Shown piece by piece: positions 33,695 to 43,019 of a DNA stretch of 64,000 nucleotides. The notes beneath the pieces are model-generated. The model did not search any database. It worked only from the letters and a program-made list of their open reading frames with translations, and was not told the origin of the DNA. The position numbers were made by a program, and so were the translations under genes. Source of the stretch: an uncultured Clostridia bacterium (GTDB taxonomy: Bacteria; Bacillota; Clostridia; Lachnospirales; Lachnospiraceae); NCBI GenBank assembly GCA_947303805.1, contig CAMYZE010000005.1:102978-166977 (forward strand), written 5' to 3'. Numbering within the stretch: position 1 is the stretch's first letter; the number at the start of each line of letters is the position of its first letter.

Positions 33695-35074
33695 TTATTT
33701 ATTAGTTAAATAATTATGTATACCAATTGCAGCTTTTTTTCCTGCACCCATGGCAAGTATAACTGTCGCTGCTCCAGTTGCTGCATCCCCACCTACAAAT
33801 ATACCATCTATACTTGTGGCAGTAGTTTCCTCATCGTGTAAAATGCAACCCTTTTTATCTATTTCAAGTCCTTTAGTATTTTTTGGTAACATTGGATTTG
33901 GCGTTGTACCTAAGGCCATTATTACCATATCACAATCTATATCAAATTCTGATCCTTTTATTTCAACCGGTCTTCTTCTTCCTTTTTCATCAGGCTCACC
34001 AAGTTCCATTCTTATCAATTTGACAGCTTTTACATTGTCATTTTCATCAGCAATTATTTCTACCGGATTACAAAGGGTATCAAAGATTATTCCCTCTTCC
34101 TTTGCGTGATGAACTTCTTCAAGTCTTGCAGGTAATTCCTTTTCAGAACGTCTATAAACTATGTGAGTTTCTGCACCAAGTCTTAAAGAAGTTCTTGCCG
34201 CATCCATAGCAACATTTCCGCCACCGACAACAATAACTTTCTTACCAACTTTTATTGGTGTATCATAGTCTTCTCTAAATCCTTTCATGAGATTTGCGCG
34301 AGTCAAAAACTCATTTGCAGAAAAGACTCCATTTGAATTTTCACCAGGTATGTGCATAAACATAGGAAGTCCTGCACCTGAACCTATAAATATAGCATCA
34401 AATTTTTCTTCATTACGTAAACTTTCAATTGAGATAGTCTTTCCAACTATAACATCAGTTTCTATTTTAACTCCAAGTCTCTTAACATTTTCAATTTCTG
34501 CCTTTACTACTTCATCTTTTGGAAGACGAAACTCAGGTATACCATAGGTCAAAACTCCGCCAGCAGTGTGTAATGCCTCAAAAATTGTAACGTCATATCC
34601 AAGTTTGGCAAGGTCAGTAGCGCAAGATAAGCCTGCAGGTCCAGAGCCAATTACCGCAACCTTCTTTCCATTCTTGTTAATCTCTATATTATCTTCAAGT
34701 CCATGTTCTCTTGCATAGTCAGCGATAAATCGTTCTAGCTTTCCTATAGCAACTGGTTCACCCTTTATGCCAAGTACACACTTTGCCTCACACTGAGTCT
34801 CCTGTGGACAAACTCTTCCACATATTGCAGGAAGTGAACTTGACTTATGAATTTCATTTATAGCATTTTCAAATCTCTTATTTTTTAACTCTTCAATAAA
34901 CTCTGGTATATGAAGTCCAACTGGACAGCCCTTTACACATTGTGGATTTTTACAATGTAAACACCTGCTTGCTTCTAAGACTGCTTCTTCTTCATTATAG
35001 CCATAGCAAACTTCTTCAAAATTTTTTGCACGAACTTTTGGATCCTGTTCTCTTACTTTTACTCTATTACCCAT
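33695..35074 (-). CDS. nfnB: NfnB / GltA-type NADPH-binding oxidoreductase subunit
   Basis: From ATG 35074 (MGNRVKVREQDP) a 459-residue protein with the glutamate-synthase small-subunit fold: cysteine motifs CLHCKNPQCVKGCPVG and CGRVCPQETQCEAKCV for two [4Fe-4S] clusters, then FAD site GSGPAGLSCATDLA and NADP site VGGGNVAMDAARTS. The pairing with the next gene and the hydrogenase genes points to NfnAB, which couples NADH and ferredoxin oxidation to NADPH formation. A GltA-like or sulfide dehydrogenase role is the alternative. Confidence 0.85.
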   Translation of the reverse strand: MGNRVKVREQDPKVRAKNFEEVCYGYNEEEAVLEASRCLHCKNPQCVKGCPVGLHIPEFIEELKNKRFENAINEIHKSSSLPAICGRVCPQETQCEAKCVLGIKGEPVAIGKLERFIADYAREHGLEDNIEINKNGKKVAVIGSGPAGLSCATDLAKLGYDVTIFEALHTAGGVLTYGIPEFRLPKDEVVKAEIENVKRLGVKIETDVIVGKTISIESLRNEEKFDAIFIGSGAGLPMFMHIPGENSNGVFSANEFLTRANLMKGFREDYDTPIKVGKKVIVVGGGNVAMDAARTSLRLGAETHIVYRRSEKELPARLEEVHHAKEEGIIFDTLCNPVEIIADENDNVKAVKLIRMELGEPDEKGRRRPVEIKGSEFDIDCDMVIMALGTTPNPMLPKNTKGLEIDKKGCILHDEETTATSIDGIFVGGDAATGAATVILAMGAGKKAAIGIHNYLTNK

Positions 35075-35075
35075 A

Positions 35076-36032
35076 TTAACCTCCACAATTTCCGCAACCA
35101 CCGTAATGTGTTGGACCTTCATTTAATTTAAGTAGCGCCCTACTCTCTTCATCTTTATATTGCGCCTGTCTTTTAATAACCGCATCAAAATCTATCTTAT
35201 ATCCATCAAACTCCGGTCCATCGATACAACAAAACTTAAGTTCATCGCCTACCATAAGTCTACAAGCGCCGCACATACCAGTGCCATCTACCATCAAAGT
35301 ATTCATACTCACAATTGTAGGTATACCAAGTTCTTTTGTAGTCAGGCAACTGAACTTCATCATCACAGCAGAGCCAATGGCAACTGCATGACCATAAGTT
35401 TTTTTATCTACACTCTTACAAATATCTTTACCTTTAACTTTTTTCCCATCTATTGTTTTGTAATTTGCCTCAGAGATGCTTCCGTCATATAACATTTTCA
35501 ATACATTTGTTACAGGGCCTTTAAAACCATAACTCTCATCGTCAGTGCAAACATAAAGATTGCAATTTAAATCTCTATATTCCTTTTCAAGTATCAATGT
35601 ATTTATACTTTTTGATCCGAGTATCACATCAAAACTAACTCCAAGTTTTGACAAATATTTTGCCTGAGGATAAACTGGTGCTGCTCCAAGCCCACCCGCA
35701 ATGAAAAGTATTTTTAATTTCTCAAGTTCATCTTTTGATCGACCAATTAAGTCAGAAGCATTTCCAAGCGGACCTACGACATCTTGAAAATAATCTCCTT
35801 CCTTCATCTCGTTCATTTTCTTTGTTGTAGCCCCAACTTCTTGTACCACTATAGTAACAGTTCCTTTATCTCTATCATAATCGCAGATAGTCAGTGGAAT
35901 TCTCTCGCCTTTCTCATCAATTTTTACAATTAAAAATTGGCCAGGCATGGCAGCCTTAGCCAATCTATTATTTTCAATTTCATACAAACAAAGCTTGTCT
36001 GCAAGATTTACCTTTTTGATAATCTTATACAT
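35076..36032 (-). CDS. nfnA: NfnA-type ferredoxin-NADP reductase subunit
   Basis: A 318-residue FAD/NAD-binding protein like dihydroorotate dehydrogenase electron transfer subunits: FAD motif RIPLTICDYD, NAD site FIAGGLGAAPVYPQ, and a C-terminal [2Fe-2S] site in DGTGMCGACRLMVG and KFCCIDGPEFDG. It is the first gene of the five-gene operon nfnA-nfnB-hydC-hydB-hydA; the nfnB start is one base past its stop. A ribosome-binding site GAGAGGAG precedes it. No convincing promoter could be picked in the 107-base gap upstream. Confidence 0.87.
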   Translation of the reverse strand: MYKIIKKVNLADKLCLYEIENNRLAKAAMPGQFLIVKIDEKGERIPLTICDYDRDKGTVTIVVQEVGATTKKMNEMKEGDYFQDVVGPLGNASDLIGRSKDELEKLKILFIAGGLGAAPVYPQAKYLSKLGVSFDVILGSKSINTLILEKEYRDLNCNLYVCTDDESYGFKGPVTNVLKMLYDGSISEANYKTIDGKKVKGKDICKSVDKKTYGHAVAIGSAVMMKFSCLTTKELGIPTIVSMNTLMVDGTGMCGACRLMVGDELKFCCIDGPEFDGYKIDFDAVIKRQAQYKDEESRALLKLNEGPTHYGGCGNCGG

Positions 36033-36139
36033 CAGTGCTCCTCTCTAAACTAATAATAGTTTTATGGATCTATGTACTCATATATAATTTTAGCAAATTT
36101 TATACAAAATATCTATATAAAATAAAGAGAGTGACTTCC

Positions 36140-37426
36140 CTATGCAAACAATTTCTCAACTGTTACATATTTAACCACTGTCACGAAAACTTTTAAAGCA
36201 ACTTCTAAGTCATTTATTGATGGATAAGTTGGAGCAACTCGTATATTTGAGTCATCTGGGTCTTTATGGTATGGGTATGAAGCACCAGCATCTGTCAATT
36301 TAACCCCTAATTCCTTACATTTAGCCACTATATCTTTTGCGGTTCCGTGCATGGCATAAAATGATATAAAATATCCTCCACGAGGTTTAGTCCACCTAAC
36401 CATATCAATATTAGATAGTTCTTTGTCAAATGTGTTAAATACTAATTCAAATTTTGGTCTAAGTATCGTTGCATGTTTCAACATATGAGCTTTTATGCCT
36501 TGCAAATTTTTAAAGTAGTGGACATGTCTTAACTCATTAACTTTATCATATCCTATCGTTTGTATTTTTAAATGTTTCCTTATATCTTTAATATTATTGT
36601 CAGATGCTGCAAGTGATGCTATACCTGATCCCGGAAAACAAATTTTTGATGTAGATGCAAATTTGTAGACAATATCTGGGTTTCCAACTTTTTCACACTC
36701 AGTTAAAATTTCAAGTATGTGATCTCTTTTTTCTGGCTCCTCATATAAATGGTGAACTGTATAAGCATTGTCCCAAAAAATTCTGAAATCAGATGCTTTC
36801 GGTTTTAGGTGAACAAATCTTTTTATAGTTTCATCACTATATGTATACCCATCAGGATTTGAATATTTTGGCACACACCAGATACCTTTTACGCTGTCGT
36901 CTTCTGATACAAGTTTTTCAACCAAATCCATGTTAGGTCCTGTCTCTGACATAGGAATATTAATCATTTCTATACCAAATTCTTCACAGATGGCAAAATG
37001 TCTATCATAACCTGGCACCGGACATAAAAATTTTACTTTTGGTAGTTTACTCCAAGGCGTACTTCCCATTATGCCAAACACCCAAGCTTGCATTATCATA
37101 GTATACATGACATTAAGTGATGAGTTTCCATATATCAAAATATTTTCAACTTTATTTTCCATAAATGTGGCAAGAAGTTCTCGAGCCTCTTCTATACCAC
37201 CAAGTTGCCCATAGTTTCTACAGTCTGTCCCATCTTTGCAAATTAGGTTTGAATTTTTATCAAGAACACTCATTAAATCCATTGAGAGATCGAGTTGCTC
37301 TTTACAAGGCTTACCACGACTCATATCAAGATTAAGATTTAATAATTTTAACTCTTGGATTTCTTTTTCTAATTGTGTTTTTAAATTTTTTAATTCTTCC
37401 TTTGTTAGTTCACTATATTTTTTCAT
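36140..37426 (-). CDS. class I/II aminotransferase, aspartate aminotransferase Ic / MocR-like type
   Basis: A PLP enzyme of about 428 residues. NLDMSRGKPCKEQLDLS and DCRNYGQLGGIEEAREL are typical of the Ic group of aspartate aminotransferases; the PLP lysine is in ASTSKICFPGSG and DNAYTVHHL holds the ring-binding Asp/Tyr. Start ATG 37426 (MKKYSELTKEEL) has a GGAGG site; twelve earlier codons only translate a dispersed repeat. It probably interconverts aspartate/oxaloacetate and glutamate/2-oxoglutarate. Confidence 0.85.
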   Translation of the reverse strand: MKKYSELTKEELKNLKTQLEKEIQELKLLNLNLDMSRGKPCKEQLDLSMDLMSVLDKNSNLICKDGTDCRNYGQLGGIEEARELLATFMENKVENILIYGNSSLNVMYTMIMQAWVFGIMGSTPWSKLPKVKFLCPVPGYDRHFAICEEFGIEMINIPMSETGPNMDLVEKLVSEDDSVKGIWCVPKYSNPDGYTYSDETIKRFVHLKPKASDFRIFWDNAYTVHHLYEEPEKRDHILEILTECEKVGNPDIVYKFASTSKICFPGSGIASLAASDNNIKDIRKHLKIQTIGYDKVNELRHVHYFKNLQGIKAHMLKHATILRPKFELVFNTFDKELSNIDMVRWTKPRGGYFISFYAMHGTAKDIVAKCKELGVKLTDAGASYPYHKDPDDSNIRVAPTYPSINDLEVALKVFVTVVKYVTVEKLFA

Positions 37427-37437
37427 ATATCCTCCAG

Positions 37438-37517
37438 GGGCTCGTACAACTCGCCCATACATATTTGTGCTCGTATAACTCGCCCATACAGCCGGGCTCG
37501 CAAAACTTCGCCCCTAC
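37438..37517 (-). repeat. three tandem copies of the 23-bp dispersed element
   Basis: Copies at 37438-37460, 37467-37489 and 37494-37517, all in the same orientation, fill the space between dus and the aminotransferase gene. The last copy supplies the TAG stop codon of dus (37514-37516). Confidence 0.85.
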
Positions 37518-38467
37518 AGTTCATCTATAAGTTTTGTGATTGCATCTTTTGTTGTTGCACTATTAAGTGCTAATCTAAATTTTGTTGAGTTTTGCATGCC
37601 GTGTGTGTACCACGCTATATTATGTCGAAGTTCTGATATTGCCGTAAACTCACCTTTAAAACTAATTGCATCATTCACATGTCTATGCATCATTTGTTTT
37701 ATCGCTTCCTTAGTCGGCCTTTCGATTCTCTTGCCATTTTCTATATACTCTATACATTCTTTCACAAACCAAGGATTCCCTTTAATTGCTCTACCAATAG
37801 CAATTGCATCGGCGCCCGTCTCACTAAGCATAGTCTTTGCATCATCAATAGTCCATATATTTCCATTTGCAATCACTGGAATCTTAACCGAAGATTTTAC
37901 ATCTTTAATAACATCACGATGCACATCACCACTATATAATTCAGTTTTTGTTCTTCCATGAACAGTTATTGCAGAAGCACCTGCAGATTCAAGTGCTTTT
38001 GCAAAACTCACTGCATTTATATGTTTATTATCAAATCCAATTCTTATCTTACAAGTGATTGGTTTGTCATTCACAACTCGAACCATTGTCTCAACAATTC
38101 TTGCTGCAAGTGATTCGTCTTTCATAAGAGCTGCACCTTCACCATTTCTCACAACCTTTAGTACAGGGCATCCCATATTTATATCAATTATATCATATGG
38201 TTCTTTCACTTTATTTGCAACCATAGACATGATGATTGGATCCGAGCCAAAAAGTTGAAGAGCTATTGGTGCTTCTTTTTTGTCAGTAGCCATGATTGTG
38301 GCATTTCCAGGATTATTGTAGTATATCCCTTTTGCACTTACAAGTTCTGTAGTCATAAGTGCAGCACCCATTTCTTTTAAAATAATGCGGTATGGTAAAT
38401 CTGTGATGCCTGCCATAGGGGCTACACATATTCTATTCTTTATTTCAACATTCCCTATCTTAAACAT
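37514..38467 (-). CDS. dusB: tRNA-dihydrouridine synthase
   Basis: An FMN enzyme that reduces uridines in tRNA D loops. APMAGITDLPYR is the N-terminal FMN-site motif; INMGCPVLKVVRNGEGAALM holds the catalytic Cys; HGRTKTELYSG and NGNIWTIDDA are further family motifs. Length 317 is normal for DusB. Both ends border dispersed-repeat copies; its stop codon is inside one. Confidence 0.93.
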   Translation of the reverse strand: MFKIGNVEIKNRICVAPMAGITDLPYRIILKEMGAALMTTELVSAKGIYYNNPGNATIMATDKKEAPIALQLFGSDPIIMSMVANKVKEPYDIIDINMGCPVLKVVRNGEGAALMKDESLAARIVETMVRVVNDKPITCKIRIGFDNKHINAVSFAKALESAGASAITVHGRTKTELYSGDVHRDVIKDVKSSVKIPVIANGNIWTIDDAKTMLSETGADAIAIGRAIKGNPWFVKECIEYIENGKRIERPTKEAIKQMMHRHVNDAISFKGEFTAISELRHNIAWYTHGMQNSTKFRLALNSATTKDAITKLIDEL

Positions 38468-38476
38468 AATTCATTT

Positions 38477-38527
38477 GGGCTCGCAAAACTCGCCCATACA
38501 ATTTTTTACTCGAAAACTCGCCCATAC
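38477..38527 (-). repeat. two copies of the 23-bp dispersed element
   Basis: A good copy at 38477-38499 and a partial one at about 38507-38527, in the gap between dus and the DUF6145-like gene. Confidence 0.75.
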
Positions 38528-38531
38528 AACT

Positions 38532-38855
38532 TTATACCAAACCATTTAATTTAAATTTGCAGAACTCTGCGATTTGAGAAAATATTTCTGAATATTCTCT
38601 TTCAATTCGTGATAGTTTATAATTCGCATTTATCTCGTCATAGTTATAGTCATCGTCATTTTTGTAAGTATTAAAAACTAAATCATACTCTTGATTGTCA
38701 AATAAAACTTCAACAACACCTCCCACATCTTCAGTTAACTTTACAAAAATAATTTTTAAAGTATCTTTAACTTCTTTTGGTAAGACATTTAATCTCTCAT
38801 CTAAATAATACTTCTTAGTATATGAATTTGATACTATTATTGGTATTTGATTCAT
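38532..38855 (-). CDS. DUF6145-like small protein
   Basis: A 107-residue acidic, cytoplasmic protein (KYYLDERLNVLPKEVKDTLK, EDVGGVVEVLF). It resembles proteins of the DUF6145 group that I associate with Lachnospiraceae; this is recall, not a search. It overlaps the stop codon of pfkA by one base, so the two are co-translated. Function unknown. Confidence 0.55.
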   Translation of the reverse strand: MNQIPIIVSNSYTKKYYLDERLNVLPKEVKDTLKIIFVKLTEDVGGVVEVLFDNQEYDLVFNTYKNDDDYNYDEINANYKLSRIEREYSEIFSQIAEFCKFKLNGLV

Positions 38856-39841
38856 TATTTAGACTCAAGCTCCTCTGCTGTTTTTATGAAATATTGTGGG
38901 AAAACTTTTTTCTCTGAAAGTCCCTCATTTATATCCACATCAGTAAACTCACCATTCTTATAGACTATAAGTCTATTCTTTTTTCCATCCATTAAAACTT
39001 CTACAGCTTTACAACCCATGATAGAAGCATAGACCCTATCTTTACAAGTTGGCGAACCTCCCCTTTGAAGGTGACCTAAAATAGTTGCCCTAGTCTCTAT
39101 ACCAGTCATCGTTTCAATCATCTTAGCCATATCAGATGAGTGTCCTATGCCCTCAGCGTTTATAATTATATAGTGTTTCTTTCCCTTTTTATTTGCTATT
39201 CTAACCCTTGTAATAATTTTATTGATATCACCGTATTCATTGTTTTCTGGTATTATTATTTCTTCAGCTCCAGTTGATATCCCTGTATATGCAGCAATAT
39301 AACCAGCATTTCTACCCATAACTTCAACAATGCTACATCTTTCATGAGATGTGCTTGTATCTCTAATTCTATCAACGCCCTCCATAGCAGTATTAATTGC
39401 AGTATCAAAGCCAATAGTATATTCAGTGCAAGCAATATCAAGATCTATAGTAGCTGGCACCCCTATAACATTAATTTCACCGCCTGAAAGATTGGCCATA
39501 TCCATAGCACCCTTAAATGTGCCATCGCCCCCAAGAACTACTAGCGCATCTACACCATCCTTCTTTAAAATTTCAATAGCTTTCTTTTTACCCTCTACTT
39601 CTCCAAATTCTTTTGACCTTGCAGTAAAAAGAATAGTGCCACCTCTATCAACAATATCTGATACAGATCTCTTATCCATCTCACGATATTCATTATCAAG
39701 AAGGCCATTATATCCTCTTTCAAATCCTAAAACTCTTATTCCATTGTTCACTGCGCAGCGGACCACTCCGCGAACTGCAGCATTCATACCAGGTGCATCA
39801 CCACCGCTTGTTAAAACTCCAATCGTTTTTACCCTACTCAT
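38855..39841 (-). CDS. pfkA: 6-phosphofructokinase
   Basis: Commits fructose 6-phosphate to glycolysis with ATP. Motifs: N-terminal TSGGDAPGMNAAVRG, VLGGDGTFKGA for ATP, PATIDLDIACTEYTIGFDTA (substrate site; usual text PGTIDNDI, here Ala and Leu replace Gly and Asn) and EVMGRNAGYIA, GHLQRGGSPT. Length 328 is near normal. The changes from the usual PGTIDND motif are worth noting since that region holds the catalytic Asp, which is kept. Confidence 0.92.
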   Translation of the reverse strand: MSRVKTIGVLTSGGDAPGMNAAVRGVVRCAVNNGIRVLGFERGYNGLLDNEYREMDKRSVSDIVDRGGTILFTARSKEFGEVEGKKKAIEILKKDGVDALVVLGGDGTFKGAMDMANLSGGEINVIGVPATIDLDIACTEYTIGFDTAINTAMEGVDRIRDTSTSHERCSIVEVMGRNAGYIAAYTGISTGAEEIIIPENNEYGDINKIITRVRIANKKGKKHYIIINAEGIGHSSDMAKMIETMTGIETRATILGHLQRGGSPTCKDRVYASIMGCKAVEVLMDGKKNRLIVYKNGEFTDVDINEGLSEKKVFPQYFIKTAEELESK

Positions 39842-39844
39842 ATC

Positions 39845-41452
39845 CTACCCCTTAAGCAATGTTCCTAATATATTTCTTCCGAGAGCCGAACCAATATTTC
39901 CAGCCACTCTAGATGCTGTCTTGCTGTTTGACCCAAACAAAGCTGAAGTTAGCGATTTTGAAACTTCTCTTCCAAGTGTACTTCCCGTAGATTTCATAAC
40001 ACTCTTTATAGCTGTGTTCATCTTCTTTGTAGCCTGAGCCTGTCTCTTTGCCTCTTCTTTTACAGCTTTTTCATATGCCTTTTGTTGTTCTTTAAGAATT
40101 TTTTCTTGTTCTTTAGAAAGTTTTGCAGCATTTTCTGCTTCCAAATTATTTGCAAGCGCTTCTTCTACTTTTTTATTTAATATTTCATATGCAGACTCTC
40201 TATCTATGTCTTTTATATACTTAGTATATATAGTAGATGATTTAATTTCTTTGTCTCTCGTCGTATCATCAATAGTTCCCATCTTACTCTGTGGTGGAAG
40301 AATTTTTGCAAAGTCTACAACTTCCGGTGCTCCTTTTTCGTCAAGAAAAGACACAAGTGCCTCTCCAGTACCAAGTGTTTCAAGGACTTCTGAAATATCT
40401 AAATCCTTGTTATCCCTAAAACTATCACATATGGCCTTATGATTTTTCTTATCTTTGGCTGTATAAGATCTATGCACATGTTGAACCTTATTACCAAGCT
40501 GCTGAAGTATAGTATCTGGTATATCAGTAGGATCTTGTGTAATGAAATAAAGCCCTACGCCTTTTGATCTAATCAGTTTAGCCATCTGATCTATTTTTTT
40601 CAAAAGCGCAGCTGGACAATCTTTAAATAATATATGTGCTTCATCAAAGAAAAATACAAACTTTGGTTTATCAAGATCTCCTACCTCTGGCATTGTCTCA
40701 TATAGTTCTGAAATAAGCCATAACATAAATGCAGAATAAACTCGTGGGCTAAGTATTAAACTCTGGCTATGTATAATATTTATCATACCCTTTCCACTTG
40801 AATCAGTTTTGATAATATCAGAAAGTTCAAGTTCTGGTTCACCAAAAAGTTTATCTATCCCTTCCTGTTCAAGTGAAATCATCGAGCGAAGAATTGACTG
40901 CACACTTGTTTTTGCAATGTTTCCATAAACAGATGAAAAGTCTTTGCTGTTGTCACCTACATACTCTATCATTTTCTTTAAATCCTTTAAATCAAGCAAT
41001 AATAACCCTTCGTCATCTGCAATTTTGAAAATGACATTTAAAATATCTGACTGAGTTTGATTTAATTCAAAAATATGTGAAAGCAGTGTAGGTCCAAAAT
41101 CACTTACAGTCGTCCTAAGTGGAAGACCATTTTTTCTCTCAATCTCAAAGAATTGTGTGGGATATTTTTTGTAGCTAAATCCATACTCATTTAGTTTGAA
41201 CTTTTCTATTCTTTTCCTCATGTCGTCACTATCAACTCCAGACTCACACATACCTGCAAGATCACCCTTCACATCTGCAAGGAAAACAGGTACACCTGCA
41301 TCAGAAAAACTTTCAGCCATCACTTTAAGAGTAATCGTCTTTCCAGAACCAGTACCTCCAGCTATAAGTCCATGTCGATTTGCCATCTTTGGCAAAATAT
41401 AAAACTCCTTATCACCATTTTTTGCCATCAATATTTTATCATTAGTAAACAT
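39845..41452 (-). CDS. HerA/DUF853-family ATPase (YjgR-like)
   Basis: A 535-residue P-loop ATPase. Walker A GGTGSGKT at 32-39 within MANRHGLIAGG; Walker B FVFFFDEAHILF; DPTDIPDTILQQLGNKVQHV near the sensor region; a C-terminal Lys/Ala-rich helix then a Gly/Ser/Arg tail. The DUF853 family is a relative of the HerA-FtsK helicases with uncertain role. It lies 3 bases from pfkA. Confidence 0.85.
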   Translation of the reverse strand: MFTNDKILMAKNGDKEFYILPKMANRHGLIAGGTGSGKTITLKVMAESFSDAGVPVFLADVKGDLAGMCESGVDSDDMRKRIEKFKLNEYGFSYKKYPTQFFEIERKNGLPLRTTVSDFGPTLLSHIFELNQTQSDILNVIFKIADDEGLLLLDLKDLKKMIEYVGDNSKDFSSVYGNIAKTSVQSILRSMISLEQEGIDKLFGEPELELSDIIKTDSSGKGMINIIHSQSLILSPRVYSAFMLWLISELYETMPEVGDLDKPKFVFFFDEAHILFKDCPAALLKKIDQMAKLIRSKGVGLYFITQDPTDIPDTILQQLGNKVQHVHRSYTAKDKKNHKAICDSFRDNKDLDISEVLETLGTGEALVSFLDEKGAPEVVDFAKILPPQSKMGTIDDTTRDKEIKSSTIYTKYIKDIDRESAYEILNKKVEEALANNLEAENAAKLSKEQEKILKEQQKAYEKAVKEEAKRQAQATKKMNTAIKSVMKSTGSTLGREVSKSLTSALFGSNSKTASRVAGNIGSALGRNILGTLLKG

Positions 41453-41481
41453 AGTTCCTCCAAGATGAAACTTTTATATAT

Positions 41482-41509
41482 AAAAAATGAACTCGTATTA
41501 TACGAGTTC
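41482..41509 (-). terminator. intrinsic terminator of yajC
   Basis: GAACTCGTA (41489-41497) and TACGAGTTC (41501-41509) pair; a run of A at 41482-41487 is the T-run on the minus strand. Confidence 0.85.
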
Positions 41510-41519
41510 AAAATAATTT

Positions 41520-41873
41520 TTATTTCTTATCAGTTGTAGTTTCTTCAGCTTTGTAATTAGGTTTTTCGCTTCTCACAATTGCTTGTTTTTGCATCGGTAT
41601 TCTACAATTTTTATTATTTCCAAACTCTACGATAACAGTATCCGCTGTCATATCAATTATAATCCCATAAAATCCAGAAGCGGTTAATACACTGTCACCA
41701 ATAGCGAGGGAAGACATAAGTTCTTTTTTCTTCTGTTCTTCCTTCTTTTGTGGTCTGATCATAAGGAAATACATAATCGCAATCAAGAATACTACATATA
41801 ATACAATAACCATAGTTTGGTTTCCACCGAATAATCCAGCCAAACCATCACTTTGTGCTAATAATAATCCCAT
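41520..41873 (-). CDS. yajC: preprotein translocase subunit YajC
   Basis: A 117-residue single-helix protein with the YajC pattern: transmembrane helix near 20-40 (TMVIVLYVVFLIAIMYFLMI), then RPQKKEEQKKKELMSSLAIGDSVLTASGFYGII. It associates with SecDF-YidC. secD and secF are not next to it here; it is a single gene with its own promoter and terminator. Confidence 0.93.
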   Translation of the reverse strand: MGLLLAQSDGLAGLFGGNQTMVIVLYVVFLIAIMYFLMIRPQKKEEQKKKELMSSLAIGDSVLTASGFYGIIIDMTADTVIVEFGNNKNCRIPMQKQAIVRSEKPNYKAEETTTDKK

Positions 41874-41899
41874 AATATCTCCCCCTTCAATACTATATT

Positions 41900-41928
41900 A
41901 TTTTATCACAAAATATATATAAAGTAAA
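41900..41928 (-). promoter_or_regulatory. promoter of yajC
   Basis: TTTACT (41923-41928), 17-base spacer, extended -10 TGATAAAAT with -10 at 41900-41905. Confidence 0.65.
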
Positions 41929-41936
41929 TAAATTGA

Positions 41937-43019
41937 TTATTCATCCTTCTTTTCTCTCAACATTCTATATCTAGCATTTCTTATGTATATTTTTCTTCCA
42001 GGTGCATCACCAGTAACTATAGCTCTTAATTCCATATTCTTCTCGCCTTCATCAAGATACTCCTCAACAAGTTCAGGTATATCATCACAAAACTCATCAT
42101 AGACGGCAACAGACTTTCCATTTAAATATAGTTCCACTGCACAATAAGTATCTGCCGTAGATTCACCGTGAGTCTGATGGGCTATTTCAAATGTCATATA
42201 ATTTGCTTGGAATTTTGTCTTATCCTCAGTTGTAACAAACTTGACATATGCACCATTTCCCTGAAGGACGATTACATCATTCCAAACCTCTCCGCCCCAA
42301 ATTTTAACGTTATCAGCCTTTGCAGTATATTTATTTGATGCTGACACAAATGACCTCATATCTCTTCCAGCAACGATACTCTCAGTGGCACTTACATATC
42401 TAATTGCATCCTCTTTAAGTGCATCATCTATAATAGCCCAGCTACTTTTTGTAGCAATTGGTCTCTTACTTACCAAACTCCTTACACCTTTTGAAAGTAC
42501 ATATCCTTCCTCTGGCTTTATAAATTCGCCTTTAGGACCAATTAAGCTCTTACGGTATCCTTCTTCATCTTTTTTCAAATCAGCTTCTATTAAGTCTCTT
42601 ATATTCTTTTTGCCTGTAGCATTTAGTCTTCTAGTCTGTGAATATGTGCCCAAGTCAAAGTACTCATTATCGTCTACTTCTCCAAGTGCAGCATTTGCAG
42701 AATAGAGAGGTCTGCCGCTTGACTTATATATTCTTTGAACAACTCCATTTACAACCCATTGCCCATAGTCATTTACATCTTTGCCCTTCACCTTTGAAGC
42801 AGTTGCGATAGAACCATCCAACTCAAAACGATAACACTCCGCAATATTATCGCCATTGTCATCTATCCATCTCCAACCAATAGCTGTATGGCCATTATCA
42901 TCCATATACTTTTTTACGCCATTGTCATAGAAAAAATGCCCTGCGACAGTTGACTCACTAAATACCATTGCACAGATTAAAATTGCAATTATTTTATTTT
43001 TTAAACTTTTTATTTTCAT
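41937..43019 (-). CDS. secreted protein with wall-binding-repeat-like start and NPCBM-like end
   Basis: Signal peptide about 1-27. Residues 30-75 (AIGWRWIDDNGDNIAECYRF) look like one or two repeats of the cell-wall or choline-binding type. The C-terminal third (VKIWGGEVWNDVIVLQGNG, then AVELYLNGKSVAVYDEF) resembles NPCBM-type carbohydrate modules. I cannot name a family for the whole. Its first 26 bases overlap the end of glf, so it is translated with a cell-envelope sugar enzyme. Confidence 0.55.
   Translation of the reverse strand: MKIKSLKNKIIAILICAMVFSESTVAGHFFYDNGVKKYMDDNGHTAIGWRWIDDNGDNIAECYRFELDGSIATASKVKGKDVNDYGQWVVNGVVQRIYKSSGRPLYSANAALGEVDDNEYFDLGTYSQTRRLNATGKKNIRDLIEADLKKDEEGYRKSLIGPKGEFIKPEEGYVLSKGVRSLVSKRPIATKSSWAIIDDALKEDAIRYVSATESIVAGRDMRSFVSASNKYTAKADNVKIWGGEVWNDVIVLQGNGAYVKFVTTEDKTKFQANYMTFEIAHQTHGESTADTYCAVELYLNGKSVAVYDEFCDDIPELVEEYLDEGEKNMELRAIVTGDAPGRKIYIRNARYRMLREKKDE

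Noticed and set aside
36033..36139. Promoter for the nfn-hyd operon
   Set aside because: Several TATA-like hexamers but none with a convincing -35, so no site was assigned.
37427..37462. Twelve extra residues before the aminotransferase
   Set aside because: They translate a 23-bp repeat copy; GGAGG supports ATG 37426.
37438..37517. Possible CRISPR array in the triple repeat
   Set aside because: Units are about 23 bp with 4 to 6 base gaps, too short for spacers, and no cas genes are present.
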